35,521 nucleotides of DNA from an uncultured Verrucomicrobiales bacterium (GCA_913060685.1 CAJXVQ010000006.1:1-35521); one strand, 5' to 3'; shown: positions 26,264-35,025, counted from the first letter of the stretch. Made by a program: numbers and translations. Notes: generated by a model from the sequence alone, not told the origin.

Positions 26264-27031
26264 ATGATTCTAAAAACTTTTCCAACGAAAGCCCTTTTTG
26301 CGGTGTCATTTCTCAGTCTCGGAATTTTTGCGGCGCAGAGCTTCTCCGATGAAAAGACCACCGAAATCAAAGAATCCCCCGAGTTGAAAAAAGCTTTCAT
26401 CGACGGCACCGGCCAAGGCTGGCAGGAACTCACCGGCGAGGACTTCGTCAACGTCAACTGCAAGCCCGATACCTGGACTTGGGAGGGCGGCCACGCTTCC
26501 TGCACCGGGAACCCGGTCGGAGTCATCCGCATGAAGGAACCCATCAAGAACTTCGAAATGGTCTGCGAATGGATGCACAAAAAGAACGCCGGTAACTCCG
26601 GAGTCTTCGCTTGGGCCAGCCAGGCCTCGATCGATAACCTTGCCGCCGGCAAGGGCCGCCTGCCCAATGGCATCGAGGTCCAGGTCCTCGACCTCGGCTA
26701 CGAAACCAACTGGGAGAAAAGTAAAGGCAAGCCCTCCGACTGGTTCACCTCACACGGCGACGTCTTCCCCACCGGCCCCGCCAAAATGAAGCCCTTCCCA
26801 CCCGTCGCCCCAAACGGCAAGCGCAGCTTCCCCACCAAACGCCTCACCAAAGGCATCAACGAATGGAACCACTACTACATCCGCGCCATCAACGGTGAAG
26901 TCCGCCTCTGGGTGAACGGCGAGGAAGTCTCCGGCGGCACCAACTGCGATCCAGCCACCGGCTACATCTGCCTCGAATCCGAAGGATCCCCCATCGAGTT
27001 CAAAAACATCCGCCTCCGGGTCCTGCCATAG
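26264..27031 (+). CDS. Secreted DUF1080 (3-keto-disaccharide hydrolase-like) protein
   Basis: A 255-residue exported protein with a signal peptide at residues 1-28 (ALFAVSFLSLGIFAAQSFS). The DUF1080 beta-jelly-roll (concanavalin-like) covers about residues 45-255: AFIDGTGQGWQ, WTWEGGHASCTGNPVGVI, FEMVCEWMHKKNAGNSGVFA, LPNGIEVQVLDLGYE, GINEWNHYYIRAINGEVRLW and a final GYICLESEGSPIEFKNIRLR. Members of this family have been linked to cleavage of 3-keto-glycosides, products of a Gfo/Idh- or GMC-type sugar oxidation; here a Gfo/Idh oxidoreductase is divergent with 64 bases between the starts, which fits that pathway. The assignment of exact substrate is inference. The stop codon at 27029-27031 abuts the inverted-repeat element that begins at 27032. 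Confidence 0.9.
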   Translation: MILKTFPTKALFAVSFLSLGIFAAQSFSDEKTTEIKESPELKKAFIDGTGQGWQELTGEDFVNVNCKPDTWTWEGGHASCTGNPVGVIRMKEPIKNFEMVCEWMHKKNAGNSGVFAWASQASIDNLAAGKGRLPNGIEVQVLDLGYETNWEKSKGKPSDWFTSHGDVFPTGPAKMKPFPPVAPNGKRSFPTKRLTKGINEWNHYYIRAINGEVRLWVNGEEVSGGTNCDPATGYICLESEGSPIEFKNIRLRVLP

Positions 27032-27354
27032 TGGCAAAGCCTGCGGAGCTGATGGGACCGCTTCGACATTGGCCCAATCGATTTAAAAAACGGGGAAATC
27101 CTCGACGAACACGGAACCTGGAGCACCGTCTTCGGGGAGTTCGTTTGCTGGATCTCTCAAATTGGCCAACGGCCTTGTTCATACCAGCATGGGGAAGAAC
27201 GAAGCGGCACCCCATGTTGAATGGTCGCAGCGCGGATTGTCTGAAGGACAATGTCATAGGGCAATGCTCATGAAGTTCGCCTACAGCGAACAACCTACGA
27301 CACACCGAAACCCCACGCGTGGCGTGGGGCTGCGATGAAGCAGGCCTTTGGCCA
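27032..27354. repeat. 323-bp element with imperfect terminal inverted repeats (MITE-like)
   Basis: The left end TGGCAAAGCCTGC (27032-27044) matches the reverse complement of the right end, TGGCCAAAGGCCTGC (27340-27354), apart from two extra bases. Inside are two strong hairpins: GTTCGC-CTACA-GCGAAC (27275-27291) and CCCCACG-CGTGG-CGTGGGG (27311-27329). A 49-codon frame (27189-27338) is present on the plus strand and longer frames exist on both strands, but none looks like a folded protein. From memory, unverified, very similar short predicted proteins recur in Rhodopirellula and related genomes, which would fit a DNA-level repeat mis-called as genes. No transposase is encoded, so it would be a non-autonomous element. 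I see no clear target-site duplication. Confidence 0.55.
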
Positions 27355-27493
27355 AAAAGCACCTTAACCGAGCGTCATTCCACTTAGAGTGGCAATAACA
27401 CCAAAAAAATTCACTGACATTCGGATTTGAGTAGTCTTAGCTCTCGCACCATTCCAAGTAGGGAAATTTAAAACACACAAAAGCATACAAGCA
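27355..27493. other. Intergenic segment before the transporter gene
   Basis: AT-richer than the neighbouring genes. I see no gene and no confident promoter; the transporter's promoter should lie here. Confidence 0.5.
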
Positions 27494-29221
27494 ATGATTA
27501 CAGTTTTGGGAATTCTGGGCGCTCTTGGCGTATTTCTCTTTGGCATGAAAGTCATGTCCGAAGGTGTTCAAAAGTTTGCCGGTGCCCGGATGCGGGCTGC
27601 GCTCTCTTCCATCACCGGTAACCGTTTTAAAGGCGTTCTTACCGGTCTTTTTACCACCAGTCTGGTGCAATCTTCTTCGGCAACGACTGTCTTGGTCGTT
27701 TCTTTCGTGAACGTAGGCCTCTTGACTCTGGTCGAATCGATCGGAGTGATCATGGGGGCAAACCTGGGCACCACGCTCACCGCCTGGATTATTGCCACCG
27801 TTGGTAAATTTAGTATCGCGAAAATCGCAATTCCAATCATCGGGGTAGGTTTCCCTCTCTTCTTTGTTGGAAAAGGAAAGTGGAAGTCATTCGGTGAGTT
27901 TGTTCTCGGATTTGGTCTTTTATTCCTTGGTCTTGGTCTTCTCAAAGAAGCGGTGCCCGATCTGAAATCAGGTGTGAAAGAGGATCAAAGCGTGATCGAC
28001 ACCATTCAATGGTGGATTGGTCTCCTCAGCGACAAGGGCTATCTCTCTTACGTTTTATTCATGATCGCAGGGGTCATTTTGACCCTGATGGTGCAATCCT
28101 CTTCGGCTGCCATGGCCATCACCATCACCTGTGCAACCCAGGGTTGGTTCGGGACTGACGCTTTTGAGGTTTTCAAAATTTCAGCAGCCGTGGTTCTGGG
28201 TGAAAACATCGGAACGACGGTAACCGCCTGGCTCGCCTCGCTGGGGGCTACGACTGATGCGAAACGCGCCGCGCGAGCGCACTTCCTGTTTAACGTGATC
28301 GGAACGATCTGGATGCTCGTGGTTTTCCTTGGATTCACCAAAATCGTATGGGAGGTCGCCCAGCACCTTCCAGAAGGGTTGAAGTCGGCCAAGAAAGACT
28401 TCGCATCCCACGAAGTGGCCTTTGCCACTGCTATTTTTCACACCTCTTTCAACCTCATCAACGTTCTCGCTCTGATTTGGTTTGTTCCCCAGATTGCCCG
28501 TATCGTCGAGAAATGGGTTCCCAAAAAGGAGGAGAGTGGGCGTGATCCAAAACGTCTGCGCTATATCTCCCAAAATCTCGTCGACCTTGGCGAGTTGAAT
28601 ATTGCCGAAGCCGAGGATTCGGTCCGTAAGATGGCGACTCACACCAATGACATGTTCAAGGGCTTCAAGGACGTCTTTGACAATCCATCCGCAGATCTCT
28701 CTTCCGAAGTCTCCCGTCTTAAGAAGATGGAGGAAGAGGCCGATCTCATGATGCAGGACATTACGGAGTATCTTGTGAAGTGTGTCGCTCATGACATGAG
28801 CGACCAGAATGCTTCCAACATTGCCGCGATGATTCGCATCGTGACTGAGCTGGAGGAAGCGACCGACTCCATCTACCGTCTCGTGAAGCTGACCGAGAAG
28901 AAGTATAACAAGAGTTACCAATTCACCGACCACCAGACGAATCAGGTGGGCCAGATTACCTCGGTCGTCGGACAGGCTCTTGGCGCAGTTGAAAACTTCC
29001 TTCTCCGCAAGACCCCGCCTGAGGTGATTGCCTCGGTGAAATCGTTGGAGGCGCAATCGCACAGCATGCGCAAGACCTTTAACAAACAGGCCATGAAGCG
29101 GATGTCCGAAGGCGATATTCGGATTGAGATGCTCAACACCGATATCAATAACCAGTTGATGGGGCTCGCCAATCACGCCCTCGGAGTGATGGAAGCAAGC
29201 GACTCGACTTCGGTTGAGTAG
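27494..29221 (+). CDS. Na/Pi cotransporter family protein with PhoU-like C-terminal domain
   Basis: A 575-residue inner-membrane protein. Residues 1-340 are hydrophobic with two inverted Na_Pi_cotrans units, each with the family QSSSA motif: TSLVQSSSATTVLVVSFVN near 55-75 and LTLMVQSSSAAMAITITCA near 198-215, each followed by a GxNxGTT motif (GANLGTTLTAW and GENIGTTVTAW). These motifs form the sodium- and substrate-binding core of NptA/SLC34-type phosphate transporters. From about 360 to 560 the protein is soluble and helical (LKKMEEEADLMMQDITEYLV, IVTELEEATDSIYRLVKLTE), a PhoU-like domain that usually regulates transport. The start places a transmembrane helix at residue 3. It stands alone with its own terminator 22 bases after the stop. 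Direction and ion specificity are family-based. Confidence 0.94.
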   Translation: MITVLGILGALGVFLFGMKVMSEGVQKFAGARMRAALSSITGNRFKGVLTGLFTTSLVQSSSATTVLVVSFVNVGLLTLVESIGVIMGANLGTTLTAWIIATVGKFSIAKIAIPIIGVGFPLFFVGKGKWKSFGEFVLGFGLLFLGLGLLKEAVPDLKSGVKEDQSVIDTIQWWIGLLSDKGYLSYVLFMIAGVILTLMVQSSSAAMAITITCATQGWFGTDAFEVFKISAAVVLGENIGTTVTAWLASLGATTDAKRAARAHFLFNVIGTIWMLVVFLGFTKIVWEVAQHLPEGLKSAKKDFASHEVAFATAIFHTSFNLINVLALIWFVPQIARIVEKWVPKKEESGRDPKRLRYISQNLVDLGELNIAEAEDSVRKMATHTNDMFKGFKDVFDNPSADLSSEVSRLKKMEEEADLMMQDITEYLVKCVAHDMSDQNASNIAAMIRIVTELEEATDSIYRLVKLTEKKYNKSYQFTDHQTNQVGQITSVVGQALGAVENFLLRKTPPEVIASVKSLEAQSHSMRKTFNKQAMKRMSEGDIRIEMLNTDINNQLMGLANHALGVMEASDSTSVE

Positions 29222-29243
29222 TCATCCGGAAGCACTTTCGTTC

Positions 29244-29284
29244 AGAACCCGGTTTGCGAATCATCGCAGCCGGGTTCTTTTTTG
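29244..29284 (+). terminator. Terminator of the Na/Pi cotransporter gene
   Basis: AGAACCCGG (29244-29252) pairs with CCGGGTTCT (29270-29278); an inner GCGA...TCGC extends the hairpin, and a T-run follows to 29284. It begins 22 bases after the stop codon. The convergent DUF1552 gene ends at 29304, so it may insulate both. Confidence 0.9.
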
Positions 29285-29303
29285 TCGGGACTTGTATCCC
29301 GGT

Positions 29304-30650
29304 TTACCTCGAGAGCCCGCCGAGTGGCGTTCTTGTCTCACCAAACTGACCCACGGGAACACCCATTCGCTGCAGCAGGGCGAGATGAAGTTGTGACATC
29401 GATGTCGCACGGCTCGGGGCGAGGTAGTGGCCGGTCTTGATCGTCTCGGCACCACCGCCGGCGAGGAGGATGGGGAGGTTCTTGGCCTCGTGGGCGTGGC
29501 CATCAGCGAGGCTCGAACCATAAACGATCATTGAACTTTCCAGAGCACTGGTGCCATCGGCGTTCTTGAGCTCCTTCAGACGCCCGAGAAAATAGGCAAG
29601 CTGCGAATGGTGCCAGCGGGTGACGGAATTATACATCGCCCCTTTCGCGGTGCTGCTATCCCATTTGGTTTTTCCATCGTCGTCTTCGGTGCGACCGCTC
29701 GCATCCTTCCAATGGGAGAGTGCGTGCCAGGTTCCTTTGACACCGGGCACGAAGTCGAAATAACGATTACTCTGTCCGTGATCGAGCATGAAGGTCGAGA
29801 CGCGGGTCGCCCCGGACCAAAAGGAAAGCGCCATCAACTCGAGCATCTGTCGGACATACTCTTGGTGATCGGCGGGGATGCCGGCGGCGGGACGTGTCAG
29901 GGTATCGGTGAGGGCCTTGTCGTCCGCAATGCGCTGCGTCTGCTCCTCCGCGAAATCGAGGCGCTTCTCAACCGCGCGCACGGAATCTAAATACTCGTCA
30001 ATTTTGCGACTGTCCGCTGCGCTGGCACGACGTTTCAGCGACTTTGATTGTTCGAGGACCAAGTCGAGGACACTGCGATCGACGAAACCCTCGCTTGCCC
30101 GCCGGAACAGTTTGTCAAAGACCGCTCGCGGCATCGTTTCACGTGCGGCGGGAACATCACGCTTGGTCCAGGAAAGGCAATTTCTCGGCAAGCTGCCGGA
30201 GAAACTCCCTTCCCCGGCGGTGCTCAGCTCCAGGGAGGGCAAAGGCGTCGATTCACTCAGATGACGGGCCACGATCTGATCAACAGAAGGCGCTCCCACG
30301 TCGTTTTTGCGGTGATCATACGAGCCGCCGGTGAGCCAGGTCGCGGTGCCGGCAGCGTGTCCGTTGCCACGTGGCGTCCACAAATTTTTGGTCACCACGA
30401 TGTCGGATTTGAAGGCTTCCAATGGCTCCATCCAAGGGTTCAATTTCTGCAACTCGCCGGCGGGGCCGACTCTCTCCGGCTCCCATGCTCCCTCGGCGGA
30501 ACCATTTGGAAAGTAGAGGTAGGCAAGGCGCGGCGGCACTCCTGAATTCGATGCATTGGTGATGGGGGCACCGAAACTCTCCAGAGAAGGAAGCGCGAGG
30601 CAGGCTCCCATTCCTCTGATAAAAGCGCGACGATTGGGATTACTCTTCAT
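29304..30650 (-). CDS. Tat-exported DUF1552 family protein
   Basis: A 448-residue exported protein with a twin-arginine type signal at its N-terminus (NRRAFIRGMGACLALPSLES). The body matches DUF1552, related in layout to DUF1501 proteins of the alkaline-phosphatase/sulfatase type: RLAYLYFPNGSAEGAWEPE, TATWLTGGSYDHRKNDVGAP, SVDQIVARHLSESTPLPSLE, VEKRLDFAEEQ, GATRVSTFMLDHGQSNRYF, MIVYGSSLADGHAHEAKNLP and ILLAGGGAETIKTGHYL. The biochemical function is not established. It nearly always sits next to DUF1592-type cytochrome proteins, as here: its start overlaps the end of that gene by 11 bases, which indicates translational coupling and joint action outside the cytoplasm. It is the last gene of the sigma-factor operon. 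Confidence 0.93.
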   Translation of the reverse strand: MKSNPNRRAFIRGMGACLALPSLESFGAPITNASNSGVPPRLAYLYFPNGSAEGAWEPERVGPAGELQKLNPWMEPLEAFKSDIVVTKNLWTPRGNGHAAGTATWLTGGSYDHRKNDVGAPSVDQIVARHLSESTPLPSLELSTAGEGSFSGSLPRNCLSWTKRDVPAARETMPRAVFDKLFRRASEGFVDRSVLDLVLEQSKSLKRRASAADSRKIDEYLDSVRAVEKRLDFAEEQTQRIADDKALTDTLTRPAAGIPADHQEYVRQMLELMALSFWSGATRVSTFMLDHGQSNRYFDFVPGVKGTWHALSHWKDASGRTEDDDGKTKWDSSTAKGAMYNSVTRWHHSQLAYFLGRLKELKNADGTSALESSMIVYGSSLADGHAHEAKNLPILLAGGGAETIKTGHYLAPSRATSMSQLHLALLQRMGVPVGQFGETRTPLGGLSR

Positions 30651-33069
30651 TGGCAGATGCGGGGGGAATTCGTTTCATGGTAAACGGAGAGCTGTCAGTG
30701 ATCGCGAGCACCAAATCACCGAAACGATAGCCGCCCGGTTTGAGCTTCGCCGCAATTTCTTTGACCGTGCCCTCATCGTAAAATTCGAGTTGGCGGCCAA
30801 GCGCATAGGAAAGCATTTTACGGATCGCCTGTGAACCGAGATCGTCAATTCGTTCATCGATCAGGGCGAGTTTGAGCCCGGCAGGTCCGCGGAATTTCGC
30901 CCCACTCGGCAAGGTGCCACGGTCGTCAACACCGGCACGCCACTGACCGAACTCGGCGTAACTCTCGAGCGCGAAGCCCAGGGGATCGATCTGCGAGTGG
31001 CAACCCGCACAGTTTGCCGCGTCGCGATGCGCTTCGAGCTTTTTTCGCAAGGTCGTCGCAGCCCGACGACCACGGCCCTCAACCTCGATCTCCGGAACAT
31101 CCGGCGGTGGGGGTGGGGGCGGTGTCCCCAAAAGAGTCTCGAGGATCCACTTGCCCCGCACCACCGGGCTGGTGCGGTCCGGGAATGAAGTCGTGGCGAG
31201 GACACTGGCCTGCCCAAAGACGCCCCCGCGTTTCGACGTCTCAACTGCGACCTTACGCATTGCGTCTCCCTCGACACCATCGATGCGGTAAAAGCGCGCC
31301 AGTTCGCCATTGAGAAAGGTGTAGTCGGCATCGATCAATCGCGAGACCGGAGCATTGTCACTCACCAGCGAGTGGAAAAAATAGGCCGTCTCAGCACGCA
31401 TTCCCGCCATGAGCGTCTCGGTGCACCAAGGGTTGTCGATCGGGTCCTTGCGGATCCGCGGGCCGACGTCATCCGTGCTGAGCCATTCCGCGGCAAAGAT
31501 CTCTCCGAGCGCAAGACTACGCGGATCGGCAAGCATTCGCTTCACTTGAGCCTGGCGCTTCACTGAATCCGAGAGATCACCGGCGGCGGCCGCATCGAGA
31601 AGCTCTTCGTCTGGTGTCGAGGCCCAGAGAAAATACGACAAGCGCGCGGCAAGATCGAAACCGGTCACGAGCTGATCTTCGGCAACATCGGCCGATTCCT
31701 CGACGCGCAGGAGAAAATTCGGCGAGATGAGAATCGTTTTAAACGCATTGGCCAAGGCAACTGGCTGGGAAACTTTGTTTGCGATTGAAGTATCGTAGCG
31801 CTGCGTCACCTCCTGAATCTCTCCCCTGGTAGGCGGTCGCCGGTAAGCGCGACGCATGAATTTCGCAATCGTCTCCGGGGCTTTATCGAGCGTTCCAGCC
31901 AACTTCATCCAGGCGTCACCGTCAGCTCGAACTTCGTCAATCACTCCTTCCGCTGCCGTGAAATAGCGATCGAGATGAGTCGTTTGAAGGAACAAGGTAT
32001 TGGCACTGTTGGAGAAGCCACTGGTGCCGCTGAAGTCCATCGGGAAGTCGTCCGCCGGTCTCAGGTCAAGCCCGACGAGATCGCGAATCGTACGGTTGTA
32101 TTCCTCCCGCGTGAGACGCCTTGCCTGGACATAGCCGGGGTTGCGGACCTTGCTGTAGTCGAAACCGCCGACCTCCGTCGCGAGCCAAGCGCGCAATTTC
32201 AACCGATCGGAATCTGCTGGCTGGGATTTCTTCCTGGGCGGCATATCGCCCATCTTCACGCGCTCCGCAACATTTTCCCACAGCAGCCTGTTTCGCACCA
32301 AAGGCGTTTCCGTAAGTGCGGATTCCAAGTCGATGTCGCCCTTGGCACTCGCGCGATCGTGACAGTCGAAACAGTAGGTCTCGAGCGTCTCCCGAATATC
32401 TTTATCAAAGTTAAAAGTGATGCCGTGAAGCTCGTCTTTCTCACCGGCCAGACCTTCCGGTGCGGGCGTGTAAACCGGTCCGTCCTCCAGATCTTCTTCA
32501 TCCTCCATTTCCCTCTCTTCGATATCCTCATCAATGAGCTCGAAATCCTGCAAGGTTTCCTTGAAGCGCTCCATGAGCACCTCCTCAGGATTCTCACGAC
32601 GCCACTCCAATTCCTCCTCCATCTCGTCCGTTTCCTCCCGCAGACGTTCGATCTCCATACGGTCCGATTCGTTGTTCAGGGCGATCTGCTTTTTCAACAA
32701 GCCAAGCAACGTGGCCTCACCTTCGTCCCCACCGATCTCTTCTTCCTTGAAACGCCACACAAACACTTCGATCTCAACCTCGACCTCTTCCAGCCCGAGG
32801 AGAACTTTTGCCCATTCCTCACCATGCTCTTCCTTCTCTTCGAAAAACATCTCACGTAATTCAACGGCCCGCTCGCGAGCTTCTTCGAGTTCCTCACCAC
32901 CCTCACGCCCATGTAATTCAATCGCCTTCAGGACCGCCGGAGCACGACGCTTGAGAAACGCCATCGTTTCCTCATCAATCGGTTCCGCACAGGCAGAGTG
33001 TCCCCACAGAGAGGCCACGATCGCAACCGCGATCATGATGCCATACTTGGGGATTCTCTGAGTCATCAT
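30640..33069 (-). CDS. Coiled-coil + PSCyt/DUF1587-1595-1592-1588-1585 cytochrome-like protein
   Basis: An 809-residue exported protein. A signal peptide (IMIAVAIVASLWGHSACA) is followed by an acidic coiled coil at about residues 25-200 (ELEEARERAVELREMFFEEK). A first heme site CFDCH (C233, C236, H237) lies in a PSCyt-type domain ending MGDMPPRKK. Then DUF1587 (RRLTREEYNRTIRDLVGLDL), DUF1595 (MRRAYRRPPTRGEIQEV), DUF1592 (ARLSYFLWASTPDEELLDAA), DUF1588 (YTFLNGELARFYRIDG; LLGTPPPPPPPDVPE) with a second heme site CAGCH (C687, C690, H691), and DUF1585 (AIRKMLSYALGRQLEFYDEG). The domain set is typical of Planctomycetes and Verrucomicrobia; two CXXCH motifs suggest electron transfer coupled to an unknown reaction. 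The N-terminal coiled coil is not usual for the family. I use ATG 33069, where the signal peptide begins, not the open frame to 33159. Confidence 0.93.
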   Translation of the reverse strand: MMTQRIPKYGIMIAVAIVASLWGHSACAEPIDEETMAFLKRRAPAVLKAIELHGREGGEELEEARERAVELREMFFEEKEEHGEEWAKVLLGLEEVEVEIEVFVWRFKEEEIGGDEGEATLLGLLKKQIALNNESDRMEIERLREETDEMEEELEWRRENPEEVLMERFKETLQDFELIDEDIEEREMEDEEDLEDGPVYTPAPEGLAGEKDELHGITFNFDKDIRETLETYCFDCHDRASAKGDIDLESALTETPLVRNRLLWENVAERVKMGDMPPRKKSQPADSDRLKLRAWLATEVGGFDYSKVRNPGYVQARRLTREEYNRTIRDLVGLDLRPADDFPMDFSGTSGFSNSANTLFLQTTHLDRYFTAAEGVIDEVRADGDAWMKLAGTLDKAPETIAKFMRRAYRRPPTRGEIQEVTQRYDTSIANKVSQPVALANAFKTILISPNFLLRVEESADVAEDQLVTGFDLAARLSYFLWASTPDEELLDAAAAGDLSDSVKRQAQVKRMLADPRSLALGEIFAAEWLSTDDVGPRIRKDPIDNPWCTETLMAGMRAETAYFFHSLVSDNAPVSRLIDADYTFLNGELARFYRIDGVEGDAMRKVAVETSKRGGVFGQASVLATTSFPDRTSPVVRGKWILETLLGTPPPPPPPDVPEIEVEGRGRRAATTLRKKLEAHRDAANCAGCHSQIDPLGFALESYAEFGQWRAGVDDRGTLPSGAKFRGPAGLKLALIDERIDDLGSQAIRKMLSYALGRQLEFYDEGTVKEIAAKLKPGGYRFGDLVLAITDSSPFTMKRIPPASANEE

Positions 33070-33094
33070 TTGCTTGGTTGTGGTCGTGAGATGA

Positions 33095-34498
33095 TTATCT
33101 GTCACGCAAGAAGTCCAGAAGCAGGCCTTCGCTGAGCGCCCGGGTGGCATTGTGCCCATGTTCGTTCACCTTAAAGTGAACGACATCTCCATCGAGATAA
33201 GAGAAGACTTCAATCTTACCGTTCACCCGACTGGGCTCGGTCAATTTTTGACCTTCGAACCCCATCTGCCTGGCCCACAAGTAAATGGATTCTTCAGCAT
33301 TTACGAAGGGGAGCTTCCCGCCTTTTGCCGGAATCGCTTTGGAAGGGCCACCCTGATAGGGAACAAGAGGATCGTCAGTCCCCGAGATGTTCAGGAGCCG
33401 TTTTCCGGAAAGCGGCTTTGCAATCGTGCGGTAGTCATTCTCTTTTCCCATGGCCTTGAAGTTCTCACCATCGTGCTGGAAGCCGTTCAGCGGGCTGACC
33501 GAGCTGATGTAATTTTTGATATTGGCGAGCTTGGTCTCAATCGCGATCTGATTGACCAAGGCCGCTCCATTTGAAATGCCCATGATCGTGAACTCTTCCT
33601 TCCTGACATCGTCGCGTTTGGCGAGTTCGCGAATGATTGCTTCAATAAATCCCCGGTCATCGGCCTTGGATCGCTCCGAGACGATATTCCAACTCTCCCG
33701 ATACCCTTCCGGGAACACCGTAATGAACTGACGGGCAAGCTCCGGATATCGGCCGAGGACCATGTTCTGCAAACCCTTGGGATTGCCTCCGTTGCCATGC
33801 AGAAAGATAATCACCGGCAGAGGGCCTTGATTCTCCCGCTCCGGAACATTGATCCAGTATGGACGCTTGTAGTTCTCTTCCTGTGACCACGACCGGGTGA
33901 TCGAAAACTTTTGCCTCCCTCCCACTTCCTCTTCGCGCTCTTCTTCATCTCCCTCTTCTTCGGACAAGATCTCGGCAAGTTCTTCCGCGATGATTGTTGC
34001 GCGATTCTCCTTCATCTCGGCAAGCTCTTCTTCAATCTCCGCAACCTCCTCTTTCAGTTTCTCAAGCTCCCGGTCTCCGTGATCAATCTCGCGGTCAATT
34101 TGCGCTCCAATCAGTTCCCCAATTTCCTCCCTAATTTCTCTTTTTTCGGCTTGATCGTCCACCTCATGCCAGGCCTCCACCAAAGCTTCCAGGCGCACCC
34201 TGCTTCGTTCCTCATCCAGGAACATCTCGGCAGCATCCAAGCCTTCCTCACCCTTGATCTCGAGATACTCCATCAGAAGATCGCCCCCACCTTCGAGGAC
34301 TTCTTGATATCCCTCCTCGCCCTCTTCATCACGCACACGTTCGAGTAACGCCATCGACTCCGGCATTTTTTCTTTTAGAAAATCAAGGACGTGTTCAGCG
34401 CTCGGACGATCATCTTCTTCAGCCTGAAGGCCAGGAGTGGAAATCGCCAAAACGGCAGCTAAGGCAATCAGCAAGGGAGATATTTTTAGGTGTTTCAC
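33095..34498 (-). CDS. Secreted alpha/beta hydrolase with an acidic coiled-coil N-terminal domain
   Basis: A 467-residue exported protein. The signal peptide covers residues 1-26 (LLIALAAVLAISTPGLQA). Residues about 30-190 form a Glu-rich coiled coil (VLDFLKEKMPESMALLERVR; KLKEEVAEIEEELAEMKENR). From about 205 it is an esterase/PHB-depolymerase-like alpha/beta hydrolase: oxyanion loop FLHGNGGNP with H234, nucleophile S309 in MGISNGAAL (G-x-S-x-G), acid in SGTDDPLVPY, and a catalytic His candidate in NEHGHNATR. It probably hydrolyses an ester or polymer at the surface. The start is GTG at 34498; it overlaps the previous stop in GTGA, so it is translated by coupling to the anti-sigma gene. The next gene starts 25 bases after its stop. 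A similar N-terminal module is present in that next protein. Confidence 0.87.
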   Translation of the reverse strand: MKHLKISPLLIALAAVLAISTPGLQAEEDDRPSAEHVLDFLKEKMPESMALLERVRDEEGEEGYQEVLEGGGDLLMEYLEIKGEEGLDAAEMFLDEERSRVRLEALVEAWHEVDDQAEKREIREEIGELIGAQIDREIDHGDRELEKLKEEVAEIEEELAEMKENRATIIAEELAEILSEEEGDEEEREEEVGGRQKFSITRSWSQEENYKRPYWINVPERENQGPLPVIIFLHGNGGNPKGLQNMVLGRYPELARQFITVFPEGYRESWNIVSERSKADDRGFIEAIIRELAKRDDVRKEEFTIMGISNGAALVNQIAIETKLANIKNYISSVSPLNGFQHDGENFKAMGKENDYRTIAKPLSGKRLLNISGTDDPLVPYQGGPSKAIPAKGGKLPFVNAEESIYLWARQMGFEGQKLTEPSRVNGKIEVFSYLDGDVVHFKVNEHGHNATRALSEGLLLDFLRDR

Positions 34499-35025
34499 AA
34501 TGATGAGGTGGGTATGTGGTTGAGTTCGGTTCGTAGTTTACGGGCCCGGTCACGAGCGATGGAAATGCGCTCGATCGCGGGCTCACGGCGACGTGAAGAA
34601 AAAAGCCGTTGTGAAAGTTTCGGTCTCACCGCGGGCTCTTCGTTCACAGATCTCCCTGGGAGTTTCCCTTCTTCAACGACACTCGCATTGACCTGGTCAT
34701 TACTCTCATGGGGCCACGACTTGATACCCAGAGCCACCAGCGCAATTGCAGCAGCAGCCGCCGCAATCCATGAGAGTGGGAATCGGGAAACTTTCCTTGC
34801 TACCCGGGCTCCGGCCACCGCTTCAGCAGCAAAGTTGCGCGACGGGTTCATCGCCGGCAGCTCCGCGAGTTCATCTCGAAGAGCATCGAACCAGCCCAAC
34901 TCCTCGAAATATTTGCGGGCCTCGAAGTCCGCTTCGACAAGAGCCTCCACTGCGGCAGTTTGCGTAGCATCTGCTTCACCACTCCAATAGAGCAGGAGAT
35001 CATCTTGGGTCTTTTGGTCCATCAT
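34495..35025 (-). CDS. Anti-sigma-factor-like single-pass membrane protein
   Basis: A 176-residue protein. The cytoplasmic N-terminal part (about 1-80: DDLLLYWSGEADATQTAAVE, YFEELGWFDALRDEL) resembles anti-sigma domains that hold ECF sigma factors, with the common opening of a short helix, L..Y..GE. No zinc motif HxxxCxxC is visible. One transmembrane helix is at about 82-102 (PLSWIAAAAAAIALVALGIK), followed by a basic periplasmic tail of about 70 residues. Its ATG directly follows the stop codon of the sigma-factor gene, and its stop overlaps the start of the hydrolase gene. The role is inferred from position and topology, since sequence signatures of this class are weak. Confidence 0.75.
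   Translation of the reverse strand: MMDQKTQDDLLLYWSGEADATQTAAVEALVEADFEARKYFEELGWFDALRDELAELPAMNPSRNFAAEAVAGARVARKVSRFPLSWIAAAAAAIALVALGIKSWPHESNDQVNASVVEEGKLPGRSVNEEPAVRPKLSQRLFSSRRREPAIERISIARDRARKLRTELNHIPTSSL

Noticed and set aside
26200-26673. Upstream extension of the Gfo/Idh gene (open to 26673)
   Set aside because: The Tat signal begins eight residues after the ATG at 26199 and the extension overlaps the divergent DUF1080 gene.
28181-29176. 331-codon antisense frame within the Na/Pi cotransporter gene
   Set aside because: The sense strand carries QSSSA and GxNxGTT motifs and a PhoU-like tail; the antisense has none.
33070-33159. Upstream extension of the DUF1592-type gene (open to 33159)
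   Set aside because: It would place 30 residues before the signal peptide and overlap the hydrolase gene.
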